A stretch of DNA of 64,000 nt from Pseudoalteromonas rubra (GCF_005887115.1 NZ_PNCJ01000005.1:124001-188000), one strand, 5' to 3'; numbered from the stretch's first letter, positions 36,618-45,655 are shown. Notes: a model not told the origin generated them from the letters alone. Numbers and translations: made by a program.

Positions 36618-37580
36618 TTAATTGAAACTTGCAAGCAATTTCTCTAGTTGCTCCAGGCGCTTCTCAGTCATAACACGATCATCTATCTTAACTGTGATAG
36701 CACCACTTTTAATGTTCTTTTGAACTTTAATGTAGTCGTTTTCGAGTAATGCAACGTTCCTGGATTCTGCCTTCGAAAAAGTGGTCAGGTAATTGGTAAG
36801 TAATACTGCTCGTTTCTCGTCACTAACAGTCTCAGATGTTAGCTTCTCTGGTGCATACTCAGCCACCTTTTGTTTGAACCCCTCGCTATGTTCCTGGATA
36901 GCGGTGATGAGTTTTTTAGCAGCTTCACGACCCAAATGGTTTGCCGTGGGATATAGACTGACAACCTCGAGCGGGATTTGCTCAAATGCTTTTAACGAAT
37001 CTGCAATAGCAGTATGTGATAACCCCTCAATAGCTGCAATCTCGCGATAAGAGCCTTTTTTACCTTGTTGAATAAGTGCCTGCTTGGTTTGGGAGAAGGC
37101 TTTTCCCTGTTCCCACAAGCTAGGTGCGATGTATTGGTCGGATGAAACCGAAAGGACTTTCGCATCTTCATCTGTAAAATCAGCAGAAGTTAAAATGACA
37201 TAGTCAGCGCCACCGAGCAGGCAAGCTTTTCGCCGTCTGGAGCCTGACAACACTTCATGCACTGCGCCTTTATCCCAGCATAACGCAGGGTGTAAATTGC
37301 GCTTGTCAGCTTCAATAGCAGGTAAAATATCAGACACTGAACGTTCATTTAGCAGTGTCTGGTCGCGTCTGTTGTCGCCATATACCTGAGTGACCTGAGC
37401 GATCTCATCATGCTTTATTACTTTGCAGATCAAAGTGATCAATCTGTTAGGATCGCTGGGAGCAGGCATGGTCACCACATCGCCTACTTTTGCCTGATCC
37501 AATAGATCGTCTAAACTACTTCCTTCCACGGGTGTTGCGAATGGATCTATGCGTGTGTCGTTCTTGCGTTTTCTAGCCAT
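36618..37580 (-). CDS. parB: Chromid partition protein ParB (P1-like)
   Basis: A 320-residue centromere-binding protein. The N-terminal ParB/sulfiredoxin-type domain includes VHEVLSGSRRRKACLLGG. The helix-turn-helix is GSYREIAAIEGLSHTAIADSLKAF (about 175-200). A C-terminal dimer domain ends IDDRVMTEKRLEQLEKLL. Architecture and length match type Ia plasmid/P1 ParB rather than chromosome-I ParB. It lies 16 bases after parA. I could not assign a parS site with confidence. Confidence 0.9.
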   Translation of the reverse strand: MARKRKNDTRIDPFATPVEGSSLDDLLDQAKVGDVVTMPAPSDPNRLITLICKVIKHDEIAQVTQVYGDNRRDQTLLNERSVSDILPAIEADKRNLHPALCWDKGAVHEVLSGSRRRKACLLGGADYVILTSADFTDEDAKVLSVSSDQYIAPSLWEQGKAFSQTKQALIQQGKKGSYREIAAIEGLSHTAIADSLKAFEQIPLEVVSLYPTANHLGREAAKKLITAIQEHSEGFKQKVAEYAPEKLTSETVSDEKRAVLLTNYLTTFSKAESRNVALLENDYIKVQKNIKSGAITVKIDDRVMTEKRLEQLEKLLASFN

Positions 37581-37596
37581 GAAATTGTTTACCTGC

Positions 37597-38829
37597 TTAC
37601 TGATCGAGTGATGACTGAGTTGATGGCCAATTTGACCGAACTAACATTTCTAGTTCATCCACAACATCTTTTATATTTTCCTGCGATTTAATCAAAGACT
37701 CTCTGCTTGCAAGTGAATCAGAGGTTTTCTGATCAAAAATAGTATTAAATGATGAAGAACTCGCGGTGATCGCAGAACTGTGATTTATAGGATAACTCAT
37801 AACCTGACGACCAAAAGCACTGCGGACATCTTTAACAATATCACGTTGTGAATGATTACCTTTAACGTAATTAGTAACCAAAAACTGCATGAAATCCCAG
37901 CCTTCATGTCCAAGTGCCGCCACTGTATGGTAAATCTCCCCAAGTCTTTTTAAATACTTGTTGTTAGCATCAAAATCTACAGCTTCTGGGTGTACGGGGA
38001 TTAGCATTGCCGTAGACGCCATCAGGGCGTTGTAGAACATAAAGTTAAGCGAAGGTGCGGTATCTATCAAAATAATATCAAACTGCTCTGAGACTGGCTC
38101 TATGACCTTCTCTTTCAATTTGTGATAGTGACGTGTTTGTGCGTAACTGGATGATTCTTTTAATTCTGTCGCGGTTTCATGCTCGAAGTAGAAATCGTCC
38201 ATTCCAGATGGCAATACGCGTATATTAGGAATATGCGTTTCTCTGAATGCGTCTGATACCAACTGCTGCCAGGTTTCACCTTCGTCCAGCTCAATACAAT
38301 CACGCATAAGATCTCCGACTGTGATCGGTTCTGGATCCTGCGATGGGAAAAAGCTTGAAGATGATCCTTGAGGATCCAGATCAATGATCCCTATGCGATA
38401 TCTTTTTATGTTTGTTGTAGCAAGGGCTGCTGCAATATTCACCAAACTGGTAGTTTTACCACATCCACCTTTAAGGCTATTTATAACAATAACCTGCAAT
38501 TTATCGCTTGGCTTTCTATGATCAGCTTCAATACCTAATATTTCTGCCATTGAGAAGATGTTGGCCAACGTATAAGCATAATGGCCGTTCGCACCTTTCT
38601 GGATGGCCAAGTGATCAAAGTCACCTTGATCATGACGTCGCTTGAGTGTTCTATTATTAACACCCAGCAGATCTGCAGCAGCTTTTTGTGTATAGGTTCG
38701 AAGTTCTTTATCCTCGCTTTTAAGATGTGCGCGATAATGCTGAATTCGACCTTCGAGGGATTTTTCAGCGACTTCTGCGGTTGCTTTAAGCAGCCTGTAC
38801 GTTGAGAGCGCATTACTATTGATAGACAT
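37597..38829 (-). CDS. parA: Chromid partition ATPase ParA (type Ia)
   Basis: A 410-residue partition ATPase. An N-terminal DNA-binding extension (YTQKAAADLLGVNNRTLKRRHDQG, about 46-70) is typical of type Ia ParA proteins that repress their own operon. The deviant Walker A motif is LKGGCGKTT (about 119-127), then GIIDLDPQGSSS and IILIDTAPSLNFM. AAGGAA precedes ATG 38829. The upstream 38845-38870 region contains TATAATTATA, a small palindrome that could be the operator. It segregates the replicon together with ParB. Confidence 0.93.
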   Translation of the reverse strand: MSINSNALSTYRLLKATAEVAEKSLEGRIQHYRAHLKSEDKELRTYTQKAAADLLGVNNRTLKRRHDQGDFDHLAIQKGANGHYAYTLANIFSMAEILGIEADHRKPSDKLQVIVINSLKGGCGKTTSLVNIAAALATTNIKRYRIGIIDLDPQGSSSSFFPSQDPEPITVGDLMRDCIELDEGETWQQLVSDAFRETHIPNIRVLPSGMDDFYFEHETATELKESSSYAQTRHYHKLKEKVIEPVSEQFDIILIDTAPSLNFMFYNALMASTAMLIPVHPEAVDFDANNKYLKRLGEIYHTVAALGHEGWDFMQFLVTNYVKGNHSQRDIVKDVRSAFGRQVMSYPINHSSAITASSSSFNTIFDQKTSDSLASRESLIKSQENIKDVVDELEMLVRSNWPSTQSSLDQ

Positions 38830-39129
38830 ACGTTATTTCCTTCAAATGATAGCTATAATTATAATGTCCATTACTTTTGCAGTAAACATAAAAAAACAAA
38901 GACATCTATATTTATAACCCACCTAAGGTATAAATAAATAAGTTTAAAAGTGGTTAGATCTATAGGTATTAAAGGCTAAGTGTTCATTTTTACATTCTAT
39001 CCTATTGTTTTATATGTAGAATATATAAAACTTCTGGATCAGAAAAATACTTGGTTAAGATCAGATCTTTCTATACTCCTAGATCGGTCTTTTACTAACA
39101 GGGTTTTTGATTTTGCCAATATGCACAAC

Positions 39130-39138
39130 TTATGCACA
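39130..39138 (+). promoter_or_regulatory. DnaA box
   Basis: TTATGCACA matches TTATNCACA perfectly. A near match (ATATGCACA) lies just upstream. Confidence 0.7.
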
Positions 39139-39289
39139 TTCTTGTCCACTGTTTTATGGTCGCGGATCTATATTTTACCAAGTTAATTCAGTAAGTTATA
39201 CACTTAATCGAGCGGATGCTAAGGTTTTAATAGGTATAGATCTGATCTGTACTTAGAATAGATCGGATCCTTACCATCTCGATCTCAAT

Positions 39290-39298
39290 TTATCCACA
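39290..39298 (+). promoter_or_regulatory. DnaA box (consensus)
   Basis: TTATCCACA is the strongest DnaA box sequence. It lies 232 bases upstream of rep. Confidence 0.8.
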
Positions 39299-39406
39299 AC
39301 TGATCTGAGAAAACCGGATTTACGGGCTTCTTTTGAGCGCTTATGGGCTTTTTTGATGATGATTTTTATGTCAGTTGGTATAAACTGGATCTCAAAATGT
39401 CGAATC

Positions 39407-39461
39407 TTAGTAAAAAAGTGATCCGAAACTGATTTTTTAGTGCAGATCACTTTTTTACTAA
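39407..39461. promoter_or_regulatory. 17-bp inverted repeat, probable rep operator
   Basis: TTAGTAAAAAAGTGATC (39407-39423) and GATCACTTTTTTACTAA (39445-39461) are perfect reverse complements 21 bases apart, 69 bases before the rep start. Each arm contains one full iteron in opposite orientation. Initiators of this type usually repress their own gene through such inverted iterons. Confidence 0.75.
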
Positions 39462-39529
39462 CTTAAACAATTAACTTTTGATCGTGAATGTGTTGTCATT
39501 AACCGTCGCAAAATTCTGGAAGTAATAAA

Positions 39530-40744
39530 ATGAGCCGTAAGGTAAACATCTCCGTTGATAATTTACCTGATTCCCTTAGAGGTCAGATCCATGGTGTTGA
39601 AAGCGCAACCGATAACGAGAGTTTAGCGTTGTTCACTGATAACAAAGATGTTCGGGTGTCATTGGAAAGTGCTAGTCATGGTTTGCGAGCTTATTCGAAC
39701 ACTTTCAATCATTACGACCTTTGGGGTCGGTTTGTACGTTCTGGCTATAAAAAACTGCCCCTAGAAGAAGCGCCAAAGAAAACCATTATTTCCAGAAGAA
39801 TTTCGGAGAAAGTTGACGGTATTGTTTACGACGGAGAGTTAAAAATCACGCCGGCTGTTGTAAGTAGTAAAAAAGACGGTGAGGAAGCTGAATTTCTTGT
39901 ATGGCCATCGGACCGAGAGGAAAAAGTTGAGCGTGCTCTAATTCGTCTGGCTTCAAAAGGTAAGATTGTAAAAATCAATTTTAAGTCCGGTATTCAATAT
40001 GCTGTGATTTTCTCTATGAATGAACTGGCCCAGGAGCTAAAAGCTGTTGGTCAATCAATGCCTTATCCGCAAATTAAAGAATCTTTAGAGGCTTTACAAG
40101 GTTCAAAGCTGTCGTTCAAATATCGTGCAACAGACACAAAGAGTACAGATATAGATGACTCATTTTATGAGTCTAATATGAACTTTTTATCGTCACTTCA
40201 CTTCAGTGGTAAAAAAGGGCAGGGCGGTAACGTTAAGTGTGTAGCCTGTCTGAATGCTTTTGTTCATAACATGATCGACAATTTAGAGTATAAAGGATAC
40301 TACTTTAACAGCGCGCAAGAACTTAAACGTGGCCTTTCTCGTTGGATGATGCTGCGCTTATATCACCTATGGAGATATGCGGCTCCAGGAAAAACTTACC
40401 ATTTCCGCCTGTTATCCATTATGGAAAAATATGGTTCTATCTACCCTGATGATGAGATTACTGACAATAAATTAAAAGCATTACGACGGGATATGACTAC
40501 GACAATGAAAGACCTCATCGAAAAAGGGGCTATCTCGGAATACCATATTTCTAATGTAAAAGATGATAAAAGCGGCAAAATTGTAGACTATGTATACGAA
40601 ATGCATCCTTCTGCGCAGTTCTGTGATGAAATATTAGCATTAAATAAACATAATAAACGGATTGAAATTCAGGGCGGCAAGCGCATTGTTGAAAATGTTG
40701 AAGTGATAGACGAAGACACGTTGGAAGAAATCGTGAAAAAATAA
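39530..40744 (+). CDS. Chromid replication initiator protein
   Basis: A 404-residue cytoplasmic protein, placed beside parAB and the iteron origin, with features of a plasmid-type initiator. A winged-helix-like stretch (EKVERALIRLASKGKIVKINF... to LAQELKAVGQSMPYPQIKESLEALQG) is followed by a second DNA-binding domain (RGLSRWMMLRLYHLWRYA...FRLLSIMEKYGS, then KALRRDMTTTMKDLIEKGAI). It is not obviously RctB or P1 RepA. GGAAG precedes ATG 39530. Likely binds the four origin iterons and represses itself through the 39407-39461 palindrome. Confidence 0.82.
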   Translation: MSRKVNISVDNLPDSLRGQIHGVESATDNESLALFTDNKDVRVSLESASHGLRAYSNTFNHYDLWGRFVRSGYKKLPLEEAPKKTIISRRISEKVDGIVYDGELKITPAVVSSKKDGEEAEFLVWPSDREEKVERALIRLASKGKIVKINFKSGIQYAVIFSMNELAQELKAVGQSMPYPQIKESLEALQGSKLSFKYRATDTKSTDIDDSFYESNMNFLSSLHFSGKKGQGGNVKCVACLNAFVHNMIDNLEYKGYYFNSAQELKRGLSRWMMLRLYHLWRYAAPGKTYHFRLLSIMEKYGSIYPDDEITDNKLKALRRDMTTTMKDLIEKGAISEYHISNVKDDKSGKIVDYVYEMHPSAQFCDEILALNKHNKRIEIQGGKRIVENVEVIDEDTLEEIVKK

Positions 40745-40947
40745 CTTGATTGGTAACAATTGAGTTTGGTTTTTTTCATACGAAGAACCAACCATTATTA
40801 TGTTAAATTATAAGTGACATTGTATTTTCGACATGTCAAACGCAGAGTTTTGATATTTATAAATGGACAATGTGTCTTCCTGAATTGCATAATGTTGATA
40901 GAAAAACCAGATTTAATAACACATAGAATCATATTTCGTATTTACAT
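40745..40947. other. Spacer between rep and the Ter-like array
   Basis: About 200 AT-rich noncoding bases with no strong terminator or gene. The first degenerate Ter-like copy starts at 40948. Confidence 0.4.
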
Positions 40948-43343
40948 ATATTGTGTTCTTTTGATGGTAAAACGTTCCCTGATATCCGACCTTTGAAGTA
41001 ACCTCTTTGTTCAGGCATATATTGATAGCAGGGTAAATGGTTTCAGTACAGCTAATCTTTAAGGAAGAATTTTCACACCTTAATTTATGATGTGTTCTAA
41101 GGGGAGGCTCAGCTTCTACATATGGTGAGGACAAGTGCCCATATGGATCAAAACTAAGCTGGTTTGCTGCCGGTGTTCTGACATGGACGGTAAGATACTG
41201 ACTATTGTGTCATCTGCACAAGGCCGCGATGATTTATGTATTCGTTACTTAATTTATGATGTGTTCTTTATGGGAGGCTTAGCTTCTACATATGGCGAGG
41301 ACAAATATCCATATGGATCAAAACTAAGCTGGTTTGCGGTCGGTGTTCTGACATGGAGAGTAAGATACTGATTGAGGTGTTAGATGACGGGGGCACAAGG
41401 CTGCGACGATTTATGTATTCATCAGCTAATTTATGATGTGTTCTCCATGAGTAGGCACTCCACTTAAAAATCTGGGGCGGCTCAAGTATTGATGACTGTT
41501 TTAAGAGGGCGGAGTAGTAAGGTAGGAGTGCTATGTGTGATCTATCACTTCTTAATGATGTGTTCTTTATGGGATAGTACTTAGCGTGAATCTGGATGGA
41601 CTGGGCGGTCATGTGGACTAATCTCAAACTTGTCAGTTAGCAGTCGGTGTTCCGACGTATCCGGTATCAAGGATAAGATAGTGGCTGCTTACTGTTTTAG
41701 CAGAATGGCTCGCAAGGCTGCGATGATTTATATGATCTATCACCTAATTTATGATGTGTTCTTTAGGGGAGGCTTAGCTTCTACATATGGCGAGGACAAG
41801 TATCCATATGGATCAAAACTAAGCTGGTTTGCGGTCGGTGTTCTGACATGGATAGTAAGATACTGATTACGGTGTTAGATGACGGGGGCACAAGGCCGAG
41901 ATGATTTATGTGTTCATTAGCTAATTTATGATGTGTTCTTAAAGGTTGCCCAGTTTCAAAATATGGTGTGGACGAGCACTCATATGGATCAAAACAAAGC
42001 TGGTTTGCAATCGGTGTTCCGACATGGAGGGTGAGATACTGATTGCGGTGTTAGATGACGGGGGCACAAGGCCGCGATGATTTATGTATTCATCAGCTAA
42101 TTTATGATGTGTTCTTTAGGGGAGGCTTAGCTTCTACATATGGCGAGGACAAGTATCCATATGGATCAAAACTAAGCTGGTTTGCGGTCGGTGTTCTGAC
42201 ATGGAGAGTAAGATACTGATTACGGTGTTAGATGACGGGGGCACAAGGCTGCGACGATTTATGTGATTTATCACTTAATTTATGATGTGTTCTTTATGGA
42301 ATAGTACTTAGCGTGAACCTGGATGGACTGGGCGGTCATGTGGACTAATCTCAAACTTGTCAGTTAGCAGTCGGTGTTCCGACGTATCCGATAAAAAGGA
42401 TGAGGTAGTGGCTGCGATGATTTATGTGATTTATCATCTAAATTATGATGTGTTCTCCATAAGTAGGTACTCCACTTAAAAATCTGGTATGGCTTGGGTA
42501 TTGGTGGTTGTTTTAGGAGAATAGAAAAGTAAGGTAGTGATGTAATGTGTGTTCTATCAGTTATTTTATGATGTGTTCTTAAGGGGAGGCTCAGCTTCTA
42601 AATATGGCGAGGACAAGCGCCCATATGGATCAAAACTAAGCAGGCTTGCGGTCGGTGTTCTGACTTGGAGGGTATTTGAGGGTAAGATACTGACTATTGT
42701 GTTATCTGTATCGTCAGAAGGCTGCGATGATTATGTGATTTATCACTTAATTTATGATGTGTTCTCCATGAGTAGGTACTCCACTTAAAAATCTGGTATG
42801 GCTTGGGTATTGGTGGTTGTTTTAGGAGAATAGAAAAGTAAGGTAGTGATGTAATGTGTGTTCTATCAGTTACTTTATGATGTGTTCTTAAGGGGAGGCT
42901 CAGCTTCTAAATATGGCGAGGACAAGCGCCCATATGGATCAAAACTAAGCAGGCTTGCGGTCGGTGTTCTGACTTGGAGGGTATTTGAGGGTAAGATACT
43001 GACTATTGTGTTATCTGTATCGGCACAAGGCCGCGATGATTCCGGTGTTCTATAACTTTCTTTATGAAGTGTTCTTCAAAAGAGGGTACCAACTTAAAAA
43101 TCTGATGCGGATCAAGGTTTAGGTACAGTTGTCTGTTTTGGGTTAAAATGTCAGTAAAGTAGCAATGAATTATGTGATTTCACCCTTTAATAATGAAGTG
43201 TTCTTACGGGTGGTGAAATATTCGTTGATTTTCGACTTTATAAAGCACCCTCCATATTCTGACGTACATTGATAGCTGGGTGAATTATACAGTATTGGGT
43301 AATTTCAACGTGATACTTTTATTAAATATCTATGATGTGTTCT
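40948..43343 (+). repeat. Tandem array of 16 Ter-like sites (fork-barrier array)
   Basis: ATGATGTGTTCT or a close variant begins at 40948 (ATATTGTGTTCT), 41087, 41256, 41433, 41555, 41751, 41928, 42104, 42282, 42445, 42568, 42754, 42877, 43054 and 43193 (ATGAAGTGTTCT) and 43332, all in the same orientation. Spacings are 122-123, 139, 163-196 bases. Most copies read TTTATGATGTGTTCT. The spacers fall into unit types: A (about 177 bases), B (about 123), C (163-196) and D (139, at both ends). Together with the tus gene 0.6 kb downstream, and single copies near E. coli Ter (GTATGTTGT), these look like tandem replication-termination sites facing forks from the origin. Confidence 0.8.
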
Positions 43344-43949
43344 TTACTTGGGGGTTCCCATATTTTTTGGGCGAGGAGTATAATGGTTAGCCAGCTTACG
43401 AGTGCTCTTATTAGTTGTAAAAATAGATCTAGTGACAGTATTCGGATATAGATCATAAAGGCTGACGTACTTCAGTGTATTTTGAAAAATGTTCAATATG
43501 GATTGATGTTGTTAGATATACCTGATTTGAACTTGGTCGCTTTATTAAAGAAAATAAAATTTCATGTTTTCAACATGGCGCTGGATATATTGTGTTGGTG
43601 TTATATATCACTTTACCGACAAAGCCAATGCTCACTAAAAGAATAGTGAGCAATGTAAGCGCTTACTATCATGTTTTTGATTTGACTTCAACGTTATAAT
43701 GAAACGGATTACGTGAGAAGAGCAACGAAGATAATAATTTCAAGAACAGACACATAACCTAAACTAGTTAAAAAAATTAATGATCCTTAAATAATATAAA
43801 AATATATGAACACTAAATTTTTTAACTCAAGTGTATTAGCAGTTCATCAAACTAACCTTTCGAGCGGAAATAACTAAAAAGGAATAGATACTCACTCAGT
43901 GTTTGTACTTTCGACTTTGCAGGTACTGTGTGATGTGTTAATTCAGCTT
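43344..43949. other. AT-rich noncoding region between the array and tus
   Basis: About 600 bases with no supported gene. The start (43344-43400) looks like a decayed type-A array unit. A degenerate Ter-like site lies at 43930. Confidence 0.5.
43930..43941 (+). promoter_or_regulatory. Degenerate Ter-like site just after the tus stop
   Basis: GTGATGTGTTAA, preceded by TGT, matches the array core at 9 of 12 positions and has G at the position equivalent to the G:C(6) pair. It lies nine bases beyond the tus stop codon. Confidence 0.45.
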
Positions 43950-44831
43950 CTACTTGTGATCCTCGCTAATTTTTTCTAGATAAATTCTTTCTATCAAATA
44001 ATTATATTCCTTCTTTCGTGGATCAGTATCTTCTCGAATGTAATTTTTTAACTCACCAATCTTTGTTTCTTTTTGTGGATTTAAAAGAACGAATGGAAGT
44101 GCACCGCTTACATGATATCGATTCTTTGCACTAAAACGGACATTCACCTCTGGGCTAACTCTGGTAGGGCGCCTAATCCGTAACTTTGCTGATGATGATA
44201 AACTTGAAACCCTAAGTCGTTCTTGTTCTACAATTGATTGCCAATTACTTTGGTCAATTGCTCTTGGATTAGTATATTGAGATGAGCGTTGGAGTATGTC
44301 TAAAGCGGCCTTTTTAGACAATGTTTTTGTTGAGTGTTTGGTCATCCAGGTAAAGCGGACTGAATATGGCACTGTGTGTTCAAAGTGTATCTTTCTATAA
44401 GCTGCCAATGTTACTAACCCTGGCACTGCACTATGCACTGCTTCAAATCTTGCGTCATTATTTGCAATTTCTAGAACTAGTTCTTTAAAGGCATCTTTAG
44501 CTAAGTTAATTTCGACTAGGCGATTTCGAATTTCACTTTTTGGGTCGTTAACTAAAAGCAATCCTGGATGGCGTGTAAGTACTTTGCCACTTTCTTTCTT
44601 ATCAAGAAAAAGGTCTTTAAATGATGTAATACAATGTGAAAGAGCTACATCTCCCGTCAATTTTTCTACAGGAATACTTTCAGGAGCCGAAGTCTCGTCC
44701 TTTTTTTCAACAGCAGGAAGCTTAAAATAGACAGCTTGTGTAATATCTGCTGTTTGTATCTCCTCACAGAACAAAGATATTTGTTCAAAAAGATAATCAA
44801 AATGTGACCTTATAGACAGTTTACTTTTCAT
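43950..44831 (-). CDS. tus: Replication terminus-binding protein Tus
   Basis: A 293-residue protein (E. coli Tus has 309). By eye it follows Tus along its length: LPAVEKKDE (E. coli LPEVKKEDE), RFEAVHSAVPGLVTLAAYRKI (WVHRHLPGLITLNAYRTL), SVRFTWMTKHSTKTLSKKAAL ([21 protein letters not shown]), NWQSIVEQERLRVSSL and SAKLRIRRPTRVSPEVNVRF ([20 protein letters not shown]). Tus binds Ter DNA as a monomer and stops the replicative helicase from one side. ATG 44831 is preferred; the frame extends five residues to a TTG at 44846. Its presence beside a chromid origin, amid Ter-like repeats, implies an origin-proximal fork trap. A Ter-like site 120 bases upstream suggests autorepression as in E. coli tus. 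Confidence 0.85.
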   Translation of the reverse strand: MKSKLSIRSHFDYLFEQISLFCEEIQTADITQAVYFKLPAVEKKDETSAPESIPVEKLTGDVALSHCITSFKDLFLDKKESGKVLTRHPGLLLVNDPKSEIRNRLVEINLAKDAFKELVLEIANNDARFEAVHSAVPGLVTLAAYRKIHFEHTVPYSVRFTWMTKHSTKTLSKKAALDILQRSSQYTNPRAIDQSNWQSIVEQERLRVSSLSSSAKLRIRRPTRVSPEVNVRFSAKNRYHVSGALPFVLLNPQKETKIGELKNYIREDTDPRKKEYNYLIERIYLEKISEDHK

Positions 44832-45391
44832 TAGATGCCCAATCAAAACAATTTAAAAACAGAAGTGATTATACACTTACTTTCTATTTTCTTGATAAAA
44901 TTTGTTACAAGCTCAGTTTTGCTGAGATAAAGATTCAATGCATTAAATGTATGATGTGTTCCTTTAATTTTAGACTAGCTTGCTTTTTTTTACAACTGGA
45001 TCTGGAGTCGTTGTTAATTTTGTAGGAGCTAAACTCATTTTGAAATATAGAGAGTTACACGTAACTTCAAGAGCAGGGGCTAAAATAAAATTACGTTACT
45101 TGGTCTTTGTGGGTCTAAATGAACATTTGTTGTAGTCAAAAAATACTGGAACATATATTTTCTTGGTAATCTATTGTTTCATTTCAATATAAGGGCGTTA
45201 ATCAGATCTCAAGAATTGATAGCCTGAAATGCTTAGAATATTCAAATTTGCTAAGGTCAACTTCGGCGGAAAACAGTTTTTTTAGAAACCTTGTTTATGT
45301 GTGACTGAGCCGCAAATCTTAGTCTTCTAAAAATGCATCAATGGTGTGCCAAATAGATCAAATTTAATTGTCTATAGGCAACAAATCTCGA
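44832..45391. other. Noncoding region upstream of tus
   Basis: About 560 AT-rich bases. It contains the Ter-like site at 44951 and presumably the tus promoter. Nothing else is supported. Confidence 0.5.
44951..44962 (+). promoter_or_regulatory. Ter-like site in the tus upstream region
   Basis: ATGATGTGTTCC, extended upstream as GTATGATGT, matching E. coli Ter GTATGTTGT at 8 of 9 positions, including the G of the locking pair. It lies 120 bases before the tus start, comparable to TerB, which overlaps the E. coli tus promoter and mediates autorepression. Confidence 0.7.
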
Positions 45392-45655
45392 TTACCTATC
45401 TTGGCGCTTGAATTCTGGTACTAAATTTATCATCAATCTGGCTTGCTGAAATCGGTGATTGATAGCGGTTGTTAGCTCTAACTGCTTTGATACTTTCTCA
45501 TCTAAATATTCTCGATAGACGGTTACCTGGCTAACCCCGAAGTTGAACTTATGATGAGCTAAAAGTCGGCGCCGTTGTCGCACCAAAGAGCCACTGCTTG
45601 TTTCTCTAATATTACAATAATGAGCGCTCACAATATAACTTATCCAACTAATCAC
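45392..45655 (-). CDS. Doubtful small hypothetical protein
   Basis: An 87-residue open frame beginning GTG at 45655 with AAAGGG about ten bases upstream. The product is basic and helical (RLLAHHKFNFGVSQVTVYREYLDEK). No family is recognised and coding is uncertain in this otherwise gene-poor stretch. It could be a gene remnant. Confidence 0.3.
   Translation of the reverse strand: MISWISYIVSAHYCNIRETSSGSLVRQRRRLLAHHKFNFGVSQVTVYREYLDEKVSKQLELTTAINHRFQQARLMINLVPEFKRQDR

Larger units (their letters stand above)
39082..39462. repeat. Four origin iterons with embedded Dam site
   Basis: GATC-N4-TTTTACYAAS occurs at 39082-39099 (+), 39165-39182 (+), 39406-39423 (-) and 39445-39462 (+). N4 is GGTC, TATA, ACTT and ACTT. 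All share GATC, TTTTAC and YAAS exactly. An initiator whose binding depends on methylation of a site within the iteron would resemble the RctB system of Vibrio chromosome II, although the sequence is different. Confidence 0.75.
38950..39529. other. Replication origin of the chromid (ori2)
   Basis: A noncoding AT-rich region between parA and rep with hallmarks of an iteron origin. There are sixteen GATC sites between 38957 and 39483 (about 2 expected), two DnaA boxes (39130, 39290), four 18-bp GATC-N4-TTTTACYAAS elements, and a 17-bp perfect inverted repeat before rep. An AT-rich stretch at 38985-39030 could be the unwinding element. GATC density implies Dam methylation and sequestration control. 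Confidence 0.85.

Noticed and set aside
38980..39186. 68-residue open frame inside the origin
   Set aside because: It overlaps the iterons and DnaA box, has no ribosome site and an unusual composition; it is noncoding origin DNA.
41135..43055. Open frames in the array giving repeated peptides (ASTYGEDKYPYGSKLSW and variants)
   Set aside because: They arise because the homologous array units happen to be open in one frame. They lack ribosome sites, end at different points, and differences between units change amino acids freely, so there is no sign of protein-level selection.
40948..43343. CRISPR array or integron cassette array
   Set aside because: The conserved 12-mer is too short and the spacers are homologous to each other rather than unique. 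No cas genes, integrase-proximal attI or attC-type folded sites were seen.
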